In this document: one piece after another, positions 7,347-14,842 of the stretch
How the letters are laid out: every line of letters starts with the position of its first letter
How positions within the stretch are numbered: position 1 is the first letter of the stretch
Assembly: GCF_024267675.1 (NCBI RefSeq)
Contig: NZ_JALDYX010000043.1
Location: 1-32,250 of the forward strand
Length of the DNA stretch: 32,250 nucleotides
Direction: 5' to 3'
Source: Marinobacterium sedimentorum
Lineage (GTDB): Bacteria > Pseudomonadota > Gammaproteobacteria > Pseudomonadales > Balneatricaceae
Notes under the pieces: generated by a model
Seen by the model: the letters and a program-made list of their open reading frames with translations, nothing else
The model's database searches: none
What the model was told of the DNA's origin: nothing
Made by a program: the position numbers and the translations under genes

Positions 7347-7365
7347 TCGCGGAATTCATCCGCGA
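7347..7365. repeat. Hairpin TCGCGGA/TCCGCGA after phosphoesterase gene
   Basis: Perfect 7-bp arms TCGCGGA (7347-7353) and TCCGCGA (7359-7365) around ATTCA. There is no T-run, so it is not a standard terminator. It directly precedes the second copy of the 40-nt repeat. Confidence 0.4.
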
Positions 7366-7367
7366 CT

Positions 7368-7407
7368 TCTCGGTAGAGTTCACCCATATAGGTAACAGTT
7401 CAATTCA
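7368..7407 (+). repeat. 40-nt direct repeat, copy 2
   Basis: Matches 5431-5470 at 36 of 40 positions, same orientation. It ends 25 bp before the apparent left end of the IS256-family remnant. Confidence 0.6.
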
Positions 7408-7431
7408 GTAGCTTATGGGCGCCTAGGTCGA

Positions 7432-8095
7432 GATTGTAACTTTTTCTGTGTAGGTGGCGGCTTATCACTGTGATATCCGATCACCGAACAGGATCATGAA
7501 CTGGCTCATCGCCTGCTTCCAGTCCCTGATTGGCATCGTCCATTTCATTGAGATGTGATGCAACGCCAGATAGAGCACTTTCATCACCGCTTGGTCTGTT
7601 GGAAATGAACGGCGAGTCTTGGTCACTTTTCGCATTGAGGCGTTTAGGGACTCGATCGCGTTGGTGGTATAGATCACCTTACGGACCTGTGGCGGGTAAT
7701 CGAAGAACACGCACAGACGCTCCTAGTTCGCTCGCCAGGAGCGGCTGATCGTCGGGTGCTCTTCGTCCCACTTGGCCGCGAAGGCGTCCAGCGCAGCCTC
7801 GGCTGTTGCGAGCGTCGCTGCGCCTTGGGGTAAACCGCTTCGATTGCTTCCGGGAAGCACTTCAGACCGTCGACACAGGCGATCAGGATTATCCTGCACA
7901 CCACGGTTCTTGAGTTCGACGCCGTAGGTTTCTTGAATGTGGGCCTGGAGATCACGGGTGCTCATGCCTCGGGCGTACAACGACAGGATTCGGTCGTCAA
8001 AGCCCTGAAGCTGCTTCTTGCCTTTTTTGACCAGCCGGGGCTAAAAGGTACTGTTGCGATCACGCGGCACTTCTAAGTCGATCTTGCCATGTATG
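7432..8095 (-). mobile_element. IS256-family insertion sequence remnant
   Basis: A decayed element of about 660 bp where intact IS256 relatives are near 1.3 kb. The left edge, GATTGTAACTTTTTCTGTGT (from 7432), looks like an IS256-type terminal repeat, but no matching repeat was found near 8.1 kb. The right end is therefore lost and the element stops inside the transposase N-terminal region, 22 bp from the end of the ene-reductase gene. It cannot move by itself. Confidence 0.65.
7465..8095 (-). pseudogene. IS256-family transposase pseudogene
   Basis: Read leftward, fragments of a Transposase_mut protein appear in order. First comes the N-terminal block with PRDRN, then GFDDRILSLYARGMSTRDL and HIQETYGVEL. 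This joins straight to RGVQD, after which the frame shifts to ILIACVDGLKCFPEAIEAV. Then come ALDAFAAKWDEEHPTI, a TAG in place of an expected Trp codon, and the C-terminal block ending YTTNAIESLNASMRKV and LALHHISMKW. The damage is: missing N-terminus, a stop after PRDRNSTF, a large internal deletion removing the first catalytic Asp region, a frameshift near 7890, a second deletion taking the HMVR region, and the amber codon near 7726. The gene is long dead. Confidence 0.85.
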
Positions 8096-8117
8096 AACCT
8101 TTGTGTGCGCCCTCAGG

Positions 8118-9209
8118 TCACGACGATTTGTCATGTGTGAATGCCTGGTAGTCTGCATAGCCTTCCAAGCCTTGAGTAAACCACTTACTGGTATCGTCTT
8201 TGGCCAGCGGTAACGCGCCGAGCAATCGCGCGGGTAGATCCGGGTTGGAGATGAAGGCTCGTCCGAATGCAATGGCATCGGCATGCCCCGCTTCGATTTT
8301 GGCCTTTGCACGGGCGAGGCTGTAGTCCGAGTTCAATATCAGCAGCCCTTGGAAGGCATTGCGAATAAGGGGTGCGATAGCAGGTCGCTCTCCTGCGCCA
8401 AACGTGCCGTCCAAAGGCGGCTCACGCAGTTCCAGATGGGCAATGCCGATGGCTGATAACGTCTCGGCGGCGCGCACGAACAATGGCTCGGGATCGCTAT
8501 CGCGCACGCCTTGGTCATAGCTGCTCGGGGTCAGACGAACACCGGTTTTTTCGGCGCCAACGGTGTCAACAACGGCTTGAGTGACTTCGCGCAACAAGCG
8601 GATGCGATTATCGATGGAGCCACCGTAGGCATCGTCGCGAAAGTTACCGCTATCCCTTAGAAACTGATCAATCAGGTAGCCGTTGGCGGCGTGTATCTGC
8701 ACGCCATCAAAGCCTGCTTCCATTGCATTGCGCGCCGCCTGCCGAAAGTCTTCTATCAGCGCGGGTATCTCGTCTGCTGACAAGGCCCTAGCCTGGGTAT
8801 AAGCCTGCTTTCCCGTGTAGGTATGAGCATGGCCCGGCGCGATGGTTATAGATGCGGAAACCGGCTGCGCGCCATCGATAAAGCTGGGGTGTACGACCCG
8901 GCCCATATGCCATAGCTGGGCAATGATTCGTCCGCCCGCCGCGTGTACCGCATCGGTGACTACTCGCCATCCGGCAATCTGTTCGGCAGACCACAGCCCC
9001 GTAGCATAGGGCCAGCCAAGCCCTTGCTGGCTGATGCCAATGGCCTCGCTGATGATCAGGCCAGCGCTAGCACGCTGAGCGTAGTAGTCAGCCATCATGG
9101 GGGTCGGCACATGCTCGCGGGTGCCGCGTGCACGGGTCATCGGTGCCATGAAAATACGGTTAGGCGCGGCGATTGCGCCAACTTCAATTACGTCAAAAAG
9201 AGTGGTCAT
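8118..9209 (-). CDS. Old Yellow Enzyme-family ene-reductase
   Basis: 363 residues, the usual length of NemA/xenobiotic-reductase proteins. FMN-barrel signatures are present: NRIFMAPMTR near residues 17-26, the substrate-binding His-x-x-Asn pair in QIHAANGYLIDQFL (H173, N176), DAYGGSIDNR (193-202), and the late phosphate-binding segment DAIAFGRAFISNPDL. Such enzymes use NAD(P)H to reduce activated C=C bonds, maleimides, quinones or nitro compounds in the cytoplasm. It starts at ATG 9209 with GGAGAG upstream. It sits 42 bp behind the SDR gene on the same strand, so the two form an operon facing a divergent LysR regulator. The IS256 remnant begins right after its stop. Confidence 0.92.
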   Translation of the reverse strand: MTTLFDVIEVGAIAAPNRIFMAPMTRARGTREHVPTPMMADYYAQRASAGLIISEAIGISQQGLGWPYATGLWSAEQIAGWRVVTDAVHAAGGRIIAQLWHMGRVVHPSFIDGAQPVSASITIAPGHAHTYTGKQAYTQARALSADEIPALIEDFRQAARNAMEAGFDGVQIHAANGYLIDQFLRDSGNFRDDAYGGSIDNRIRLLREVTQAVVDTVGAEKTGVRLTPSSYDQGVRDSDPEPLFVRAAETLSAIGIAHLELREPPLDGTFGAGERPAIAPLIRNAFQGLLILNSDYSLARAKAKIEAGHADAIAFGRAFISNPDLPARLLGALPLAKDDTSKWFTQGLEGYADYQAFTHDKSS

Positions 9210-9251
9210 CGAGTTCTCTCCAAAAATGGGTTAACTGGCCGGCGGGGTCGC

Positions 9252-10004
9252 TCAGACCAGCCGAGCGCCGCCGTCGACATTCAGCGTGGCGCCGTTCATA
9301 AAGGTGTTGGTCATCAGGAAAACTGCGGCAGCACCAGCTTCTGTGGCAGTGCCCAAGCGATGCAGCGGCAACGACTGCTCCAGCGCAGCGACAAACGCGT
9401 CGCGTCCTTCACCAAGCGCTTTGCTCAGGATCGGCGTGTTGATCGGACCGGGAGATAGGGTGTTGACGCGAATGGGCGCCAGCTCTATGGCTAGGCCACG
9501 TGCCAATCCTTCCATTGCAGCTGACGCGGCAGCCAACACGGCGGTGCCATAGGCATTGGGACGGTCGGACAACGACCCGGAGATAAAGGTGATGGAGCCG
9601 TCTTTCGCCAGACGTTCACCCAGGGCTCGAATGGCATGCACTGATGCCCACATGCGCTCTTCAAAAGCCCGGCGTAGATAGTCGATTTCAGCGTCCAATA
9701 CCTTGCCTGCCACGAACGTGCCTGCCAGTAAAACGAGATGGTCAACCTTAGGGATATCCGCCAGTGCCGCGTAGATAGCTTCGCTGTTCGTGACGTCTGC
9801 AGCACGCCAACCAGAAAGCCCATGCTCAAGCGCTGCTTGTTTAGCGCGCTCGGCGTTGGAGCCGATTACGGTGACATTAGCGCCGGCGCCTTTGGCTTGA
9901 ATAGCGGCGGCCAAGCCAATCCCGGATGTCCCGCCGAAAATCACTACGTTGTGATCTTGTAGGTTGGTAGAAAGGGTTGAGTTCAGAGCAGTTGCAGATT
10001 TCAT
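9252..10004 (-). CDS. SDR-family protein with degenerate active site
   Basis: 250 residues with a Rossmann fold and the cofactor motif GGTSGIG (residues 24-30). Two hallmark motifs are altered: the NNAG element reads LLAG, and at the place where Tyr-x-x-x-Lys is expected, 13 residues after the Ser of ISGS, the sequence reads LAAAS. A Tyr lies five residues earlier (NAYGT). The C-terminal NVDGGARLV is normal. A subgroup of SDR proteins with GT-x-A-type replacements exists, so this may be a divergent reductase or a non-catalytic binder. Start ATG 10004 has AAGGAG upstream. It leads the operon with the ene-reductase, divergent from a LysR gene 96 bp away. Confidence 0.85.
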   Translation of the reverse strand: MKSATALNSTLSTNLQDHNVVIFGGTSGIGLAAAIQAKGAGANVTVIGSNAERAKQAALEHGLSGWRAADVTNSEAIYAALADIPKVDHLVLLAGTFVAGKVLDAEIDYLRRAFEERMWASVHAIRALGERLAKDGSITFISGSLSDRPNAYGTAVLAAASAAMEGLARGLAIELAPIRVNTLSPGPINTPILSKALGEGRDAFVAALEQSLPLHRLGTATEAGAAAVFLMTNTFMNGATLNVDGGARLV

Positions 10005-10100
10005 GTCTATCTCCTTGAACGCCTGAATGGCGTCGATGGAGAAAGACTAAAGATTTGTTACTAGATTGATAATTGGGGCAGATGTCGCTTTACTAGTGCC

Positions 10101-11042
10101 ATGAAGGAACAAATAGGGTTAGACCGCCTTACCGGTCTTATAGCTTTTGCCCGCGCAGCCTCTTTAGGCAGCTTTACCGCTGCCGCCCGCGACTTATCGG
10201 TCTCACCGTCTGCGATCAGTAAAAGCGTGCAGCGCCTTGAACAACACTTCGAGCTGAAGCTGTTTAGCCGTACCACTCGCTCGCTTACGCTGACGCCAGA
10301 AGGCAGAGATCTCTACGAACGGGCGTTGCGCATTTTACGTGAGGTGGAGGACATCGATCAGGCCGCTATGGCCTCTCGCGCTGAACCATCCGGCACGATA
10401 AAGGTGACTGCGCCATTGCCCATTGGACTGAACATCCTGGCGCCGGCAATTCCCAGGTTTCGGGAACGTTACCCGAAGCTTGCCATCGACCTGCGCTTGG
10501 GTGACCAGTTCTCAGACATCATTGAGCAAGGCATCGATGTAGCCGTGCGTGTGGGCAATCTGGCGGACTCGCGGTTGATCTCGAAAACACTGGGCCCTCA
10601 TCGTGTAGCCGCGTTTGCCTCACCGGCCTACCTGGCCAGACGCGGCACGCCACTGGAGTTGAGCGACCTGGCGCAGCATGAATGCGTGAACTTCCGTTAC
10701 CAGAGTTCAGGGCAAGCGTTGCGTTGGCCATTTAGCGTTGGGGGGCGAACTGTTGAACTGTCCCCCGACTCGTCCGTTGTGATTGATGCCAGTGACGCTG
10801 TTGCTGCCATGCTGGCGGCGGGCGGCGGAATAGGTATTTCGCCCACCTACGTTGCAGCGCCCTACGTCGCCCGAGGCGAGCTGCAGCCACTGTTCCCGCA
10901 ATGTGCGGTCGACCGTTTCGCAATCACCGCGCTGTGGCCGGAAAGTCGCAGGGGCAGCCCGAACGTCAAGGCGTTTGTTGGCTTCCTCAATGAGCTTTTT
11001 GCCACGCCCACGACCTGGGATGAGATTGTGCGAAAGGCATAA
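10101..11042 (+). CDS. LysR-family transcriptional regulator
   Basis: 313 residues. The N-terminal HTH reads AARDLSVSPSAISKSVQRLE (about residues 26-45), followed by FSRTTRSLTLTPEG, the typical pattern of the large CrgA/AaeR-like LysR branch. The substrate-binding domain starts near residue 95. The gene is divergent from the SDR/ene-reductase operon and probably controls it, likely in response to an electrophile or its product; this is inferred from position. Its ATG has no clear Shine-Dalgarno. It converges with a second LysR gene of the same branch, separated by only 56 bp. Confidence 0.9.
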   Translation: MKEQIGLDRLTGLIAFARAASLGSFTAAARDLSVSPSAISKSVQRLEQHFELKLFSRTTRSLTLTPEGRDLYERALRILREVEDIDQAAMASRAEPSGTIKVTAPLPIGLNILAPAIPRFRERYPKLAIDLRLGDQFSDIIEQGIDVAVRVGNLADSRLISKTLGPHRVAAFASPAYLARRGTPLELSDLAQHECVNFRYQSSGQALRWPFSVGGRTVELSPDSSVVIDASDAVAAMLAAGGGIGISPTYVAAPYVARGELQPLFPQCAVDRFAITALWPESRRGSPNVKAFVGFLNELFATPTTWDEIVRKA

Positions 11043-11098
11043 CCCTTGTCGTACAAGAGGCTGGACTGCACTGCTTTAAGGCCTTGTATGGATGACTC

Positions 11099-12025
11099 TT
11101 ACTGACGCGCAGCGAAGCGGTTTGCCCATTCCTGTTCCCTGGCGTGACCGACCAGAAAATCAACGAACGCGCGGGTTTTCGCCGGCAGCAGTTTCTGGCT
11201 GGAAAAATACAGGGAGATATGGCCCGCGTTGACATACCAATCCGGCAGAACCCGTTGCAACTTGCCCTCTTCAAGATAAGGCAGCACATCAGGAACGGCC
11301 AGTAGCGCAACGCCCAAACCTAAAAGGGCACTCTGGCAGAGTGCTTGCGGGTCGTTGACCAGTAGGCGGGGTGACAACTCGAGGGAGGACTGTTGTCCTT
11401 CGGGGCCTTGAAGCATCCAGCCTCTTACCTTGCCGGTTTGCACGGAACGCATGGCTAGGTGATCCAGCATCTTCAGATCTTCCAAGCGCTCTATACGTCC
11501 CCGCTCAGCCAGATGCTCCTTAGAGGCCACCAGAATTAGGTGAGCTGGGGCGATATCTCGAGCCACCAGGCCGGGCGCCAACTCGATGCCGCCGCCAATG
11601 GCAGCATCAAAGCCTTCGGCCACCAGATCGACCTGGCGGTTCTCCAGATACCACTCCGGAACAATCCCCGGATAACGCTGCAAAAACGACGGCATCAATG
11701 GCAACAATATGTCCCGAGCGAACCCCGGAGCCGCTGAAATACGTAACACCCCAGCAGGCTCTCCAGCGTTACTGGTCACATCTGCAATCGCCGCCTGAAC
11801 GCTATCCAAACCGATGCCTACATTGGCTAGAAACCGCTCGCCCGCTTCGGTCAGGGTGATGCGCCGAGTAGTGCGTTGGAACAGTCGCACGCCAAGGCTT
11901 GCTTCCAGTTGAGCAACGTTGCGACTGACCGCTGCCGGGGACAAGCCAAGACGGCGCGCAGCAGCGGAAAAGCTGCCGGTTTCGGCACTGCGCACAAAAG
12001 ACAGCAGGTTTGCGAACGTCTCCAT
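11099..12025 (-). CDS. LysR-family transcriptional regulator
   Basis: 308 residues from the chosen ATG at 12025 (METFANLL), which has GAAGG eight bases upstream; a TTG at 12040 would add five residues. The HTH (AARRLGLSPAAVSRNVAQLE) and the FQRTTRRITLTEAGERF segment place it in the same LysR branch as the gene at 10101. It is divergent from the second SDR gene. The shared gap holds GTAAT-N7-ATTAC (12054-12070), a plausible LysR dyad. It is expected to control the SDR/F420-like/MFS operon. The co-inducer is unknown. Confidence 0.9.
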   Translation of the reverse strand: METFANLLSFVRSAETGSFSAAARRLGLSPAAVSRNVAQLEASLGVRLFQRTTRRITLTEAGERFLANVGIGLDSVQAAIADVTSNAGEPAGVLRISAAPGFARDILLPLMPSFLQRYPGIVPEWYLENRQVDLVAEGFDAAIGGGIELAPGLVARDIAPAHLILVASKEHLAERGRIERLEDLKMLDHLAMRSVQTGKVRGWMLQGPEGQQSSLELSPRLLVNDPQALCQSALLGLGVALLAVPDVLPYLEEGKLQRVLPDWYVNAGHISLYFSSQKLLPAKTRAFVDFLVGHAREQEWANRFAARQ

Positions 12026-12053
12026 CGACTTAACCTTCAAGTTTTAGTTGAAA

Positions 12054-12070
12054 GTAATACTACCGATTAC
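12054..12070. promoter_or_regulatory. Candidate LysR dyad
   Basis: GTAAT (12054-12058) and ATTAC (12066-12070) form a perfect 5-bp inverted repeat with 7 nt between, located 29 bp from the LysR start and 66 bp from the SDR start. LysR regulators usually bind such a dyad in the divergent gap. Short arms make chance occurrence possible. Confidence 0.4.
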
Positions 12071-12135
12071 CCACTACTGGAGGAATAGTTAAAAGCGTCT
12101 AATAGCCTCACCAAATACATCACGAGGCTTGAACC

Positions 12136-12888
12136 ATGACTACTCAACACAACGCTCTCACTGGCAAGATCGCTATCGTCACCGGCGGCTCGCGCAGCAT
12201 CGGCGCAGCTATCGCCAAGCGTCTGGCTGCCGATGGAGCTACTGTCGCCATCACCTACAACGCGTCTCCTGATCGCGCCGAGGCAGTTGTCCAAGACATC
12301 ATTGCTGCTGGTGGCCAGGCTGTTGCGCTACCCGCAGATGCCGGCAACCCAGATGCCGTGCGCGCCGCCATTGACCAGGTCGCCCTGCGTTTTGGCAAGA
12401 TCGATATTCTGGTCAATAACGCTGGCATCAGTGTGCTGGGCGCTCCGGAGGACATCGCCTTCGAGGACTTCCAGCGCATTCTGGCGGTGAACGTGACCGG
12501 CGTTTTTGTCGCCACTCAGCAAGCTCTCAAGCACATGGGCCAAGGTGGCCGGATCATTCATATCGGCAGCTCGATGGTCCAGTACGCGGCGTTTGCTACG
12601 GCTTCTGCTTACACCCTGACCAAGGGTGCACTGACCGGTTTCAATCGTGGCCTGGTGCGCGACCTCGGACCACGCGGCATCACGGTCAACATCGTGCACC
12701 CCGGCCCGACCGACAGCGACATGAACCCTGCTGACGGCGCAGTTGCAGATTTCTTACGCCCCAACATTGCGGTGGGTCGCTATGGCGAAGGCAAGGATAT
12801 CGCTGGCGCGGTTGCCTACCTGGCCAGTGCTGATGCCGGCTTTGTCAGCGGTGCCGAATTGTTGGTCGATGGCGGCTTCACCGCTTAA
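12136..12888 (+). CDS. SDR-family oxidoreductase (FabG-like)
   Basis: 250 residues with a full classical SDR set: TGGSRSIG cofactor motif near residue 17, NNAGIS near residue 95, catalytic Ser in IGSS, Tyr-x-x-x-Lys as YTLTK exactly 13 residues after that Ser, and the PGPT motif. The C-terminal VDGGFTA is typical. It should be a cytoplasmic NAD(P)H-dependent alcohol dehydrogenase or ketoreductase; the substrate is unknown, and a fatty-acid role is unlikely since no fab genes are near. It heads an operon: the next gene's ribosome site overlaps its stop codon. Confidence 0.9.
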   Translation: MTTQHNALTGKIAIVTGGSRSIGAAIAKRLAADGATVAITYNASPDRAEAVVQDIIAAGGQAVALPADAGNPDAVRAAIDQVALRFGKIDILVNNAGISVLGAPEDIAFEDFQRILAVNVTGVFVATQQALKHMGQGGRIIHIGSSMVQYAAFATASAYTLTKGALTGFNRGLVRDLGPRGITVNIVHPGPTDSDMNPADGAVADFLRPNIAVGRYGEGKDIAGAVAYLASADAGFVSGAELLVDGGFTA

Positions 12889-12898
12889 GGAGGCAATT

Positions 12899-13492
12899 AT
12901 GAACATCAGCATTATTGGCGCTGGTGCCATCGGCACCGCTATCGCCCGGTTACTCACCACTGCCGGCTTGCAGGTCAGCATCGCCAACAGCCGTGGACCA
13001 GACAGCCTGGCCCCACTGATCGCAGACCTTGGTCCGCTCGCGCATGCGGTGACGGTGCAGCAGGCCAGTCTGGCGGACATCGTTTTCCTAGCGGTTAACT
13101 GGTCGAAAATACCCGTCGCGGTTCAGCAGCTTGGGCCGTGGAATGGGCGTGTGGTGGTGGACACCAACAACCCCATCGAAGCACCTCTGTTCAAACCCTT
13201 CGACCTTGGCGGCCAGTCTTCCTCAGCATTGGTCGCGCAAATGCTACCCGGCGCCCAGTTGGTAAAGGCGTTCAACCATCTGGCGCCCGCGTTGTTGGCC
13301 AATCCGGCTACAGAAGGTGGCAAGCGCGTGCTGTTTTATTCCGGTGAGCACCCGCAGGCCAAACAAATAGTTGCCGACCTGATCACCCAGTTGGGCTTCT
13401 TCGGTATCGATCTGGGTGGACTCCAGCAGGGCGAACTGGCCCAGTTTCCAGGCGGGCCGCTACCCGGCCTCAACCTCGTCAAGCACGACTAA
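12899..13492 (+). CDS. F420-reductase-like NADP-binding oxidoreductase
   Basis: 197 residues. A Rossmann motif GAGAIG lies at residues 7-12, followed by the Asn-Ser-Arg segment (IANSRG) that favours NADP(H). The later block QLVKAFNHLAP and the Leu/Gly-rich end match the family annotated as 'NADPH-dependent F420 reductase'; proteobacteria rarely make F420, so a different hydride partner is likely. The ATG at 12899 follows AAGGAGG by 5 nt, and that site overlaps the upstream TAA; a longer frame inside the SDR gene is rejected for this reason. It is the middle gene of an SDR/oxidoreductase/exporter operon. Confidence 0.85.
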   Translation: MNISIIGAGAIGTAIARLLTTAGLQVSIANSRGPDSLAPLIADLGPLAHAVTVQQASLADIVFLAVNWSKIPVAVQQLGPWNGRVVVDTNNPIEAPLFKPFDLGGQSSSALVAQMLPGAQLVKAFNHLAPALLANPATEGGKRVLFYSGEHPQAKQIVADLITQLGFFGIDLGGLQQGELAQFPGGPLPGLNLVKHD

Positions 13493-13534
13493 CGCCATGG
13501 CCAGCGCGAGCTGGCCTTGCCTAAGGAGGCAATT

Positions 13535-14725
13535 GTGGACGCTTCAAACTCCTCCACGGCGACCTCATGGTTGCCGGTTGCCGCCGTCGGTATCGGGGCA
13601 TTTGCCTTGGTTACCACGGAGTTTTTGCCTGTCGGGCTCTTGCCCCAGGTCGCTCAAGAGTTAGCCATCAGTGAGGGTCAAACCGGTCTGATGATGACAC
13701 TGCCGGGGCTGTTCGCGGCAGTGACCGCACCCCTGACGCTCCTGTGGGCACGCGCGTTAGATAGGCGTCAGGTGCTGTGCGCGCTGCTGGCTTTGCTGGC
13801 CTTGTCGAACGTCGTTGTAGCGCTTGCCAGCAACCTGTGGGTGTTGCTGCTGGGTAGAGCGCTGCTGGGGATTGCGGTAGGCGGTTTCTGGACAATTGGC
13901 GGCACGTTAGGCCCAAGGCTGAAACCCTTACAAGCCGCGAAGGCTACCTCGATGATTTTCTCCGGTGTCTCGTTGGGCACCGTAGCTGGCGTGCCGGCAG
14001 GAACCATTCTTGGCGAGTTAACCGGCTGGAGAACAGTGTTCGGGGTTGCCGCCGTACTTTCAATTATTGTCACGCTGCTACTGCTGCGCACCTTGCCTAA
14101 GTTGCCGGCCCAGGCAGGGGCAGGCATGCAAGCGTTGGGGGAGGTATTGAAGCGTCCTATCACGCAACTTGGCCTGGCGGCCGTCCTTACGATCTTTGTG
14201 GGCCAGTTTGCCGCTTACACTTATCTGTCGCCGTATCTGATCAATGAAGCTGCCATGACTCCAATTGCGCTGAGTGCCGTGTTGCTAGGTTTCGGCGTGG
14301 CAGGCTTTCTGGGCAACCTGGCAGGAGGATGGGCCGTTGCAAAAAACGCCTCCAGGACACTGATAGTTACCGCCTTGTTGATGGGCTTACCCATGCTGCT
14401 GTTGGCGACAGATGTAGCGCCCATGCAGATGATCGTTGCGCTGGTCATGTTGTGGGGGCTGGGTTTCGGCTTGCTCCCCGTGGCCATGCAAAGTTGGTTG
14501 TTCAGCATGGCGCCGGATCGGCTCGAAGCCATGGGTGCGATCTTTGTTTCGAGTGCCCAGATCTCCATCGGTATTGGTGCGTTGCTCGGCGGCCTGGCCG
14601 TTGATCATCTGGGCGTCCTGAGTGCACTCGCAGTAGGTGGTGGCTTTGCCGTAGTGACCGCTGCTTTTATCTTAATTAGCCGCTCCGGCGTAGTGAAAGA
14701 CCCCGCCGGTATGGTCAGCTTCTGA
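13535..14725 (+). CDS. MFS exporter, DHA1 (12-TM) family
   Basis: 396 residues from the GTG at 13535, which follows AAGGAGG by 5 nt, an arrangement identical to that of the preceding gene. A TTG at 13517 would place the ribosome site inside the coding region. Hydrophobic segments fit 12 helices. The opening VTTEFLPVGLLP and the RALLGIAVGGFWTIGGTL block match the AraJ/SotB/YdhP-type DHA1 exporters, which expel sugars, arabinose-like compounds or drugs by proton antiport. It ends the operon; a hairpin follows at 14745-14764. The substrate is probably related to the oxidoreductases upstream, but this is a guess. Confidence 0.88.
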   Translation: MDASNSSTATSWLPVAAVGIGAFALVTTEFLPVGLLPQVAQELAISEGQTGLMMTLPGLFAAVTAPLTLLWARALDRRQVLCALLALLALSNVVVALASNLWVLLLGRALLGIAVGGFWTIGGTLGPRLKPLQAAKATSMIFSGVSLGTVAGVPAGTILGELTGWRTVFGVAAVLSIIVTLLLLRTLPKLPAQAGAGMQALGEVLKRPITQLGLAAVLTIFVGQFAAYTYLSPYLINEAAMTPIALSAVLLGFGVAGFLGNLAGGWAVAKNASRTLIVTALLMGLPMLLLATDVAPMQMIVALVMLWGLGFGLLPVAMQSWLFSMAPDRLEAMGAIFVSSAQISIGIGALLGGLAVDHLGVLSALAVGGGFAVVTAAFILISRSGVVKDPAGMVSF

Positions 14726-14744
14726 CCCCGAAATGATTAACCGG

Positions 14745-14764
14745 ACGCTGCCTGGCGGTAGCGT
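14745..14764 (+). terminator. Possible terminator after the SDR/MFS operon
   Basis: ACGCTGCC (14745-14752), loop TGGC, GGTAGCGT (14757-14764): eight pairs including one G-U. The following TCTCTGATTTCTC is only moderately T-rich, so efficiency is uncertain. Confidence 0.45.
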
Positions 14765-14789
14765 TCTCTGATTTCTCTACAGGTGACCT

Positions 14790-14837
14790 ATGACTGACTC
14801 AGCCTCAACGAGCTTTTTGCCAAACACAAAACCCTAA
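14790..14837 (+). other. Fifteen-codon mini-ORF, possible gene-start relic
   Basis: An ATG with AGGTGA four bases upstream opens a frame of 15 codons (MTDSASTSFLPNTKP) ending in TAA, 5 bp from the 3' end of the GntR gene. It could be the broken 5' end of a former fourth gene of the operon, or chance. No function is proposed. Confidence 0.2.
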
Positions 14838-14842
14838 TGCGG

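Noticed and set aside
6808..7383. 191-residue leftward frame
   Set aside because: Antisense shadow of the metallophosphoesterase, whose motifs are complete on the other strand.
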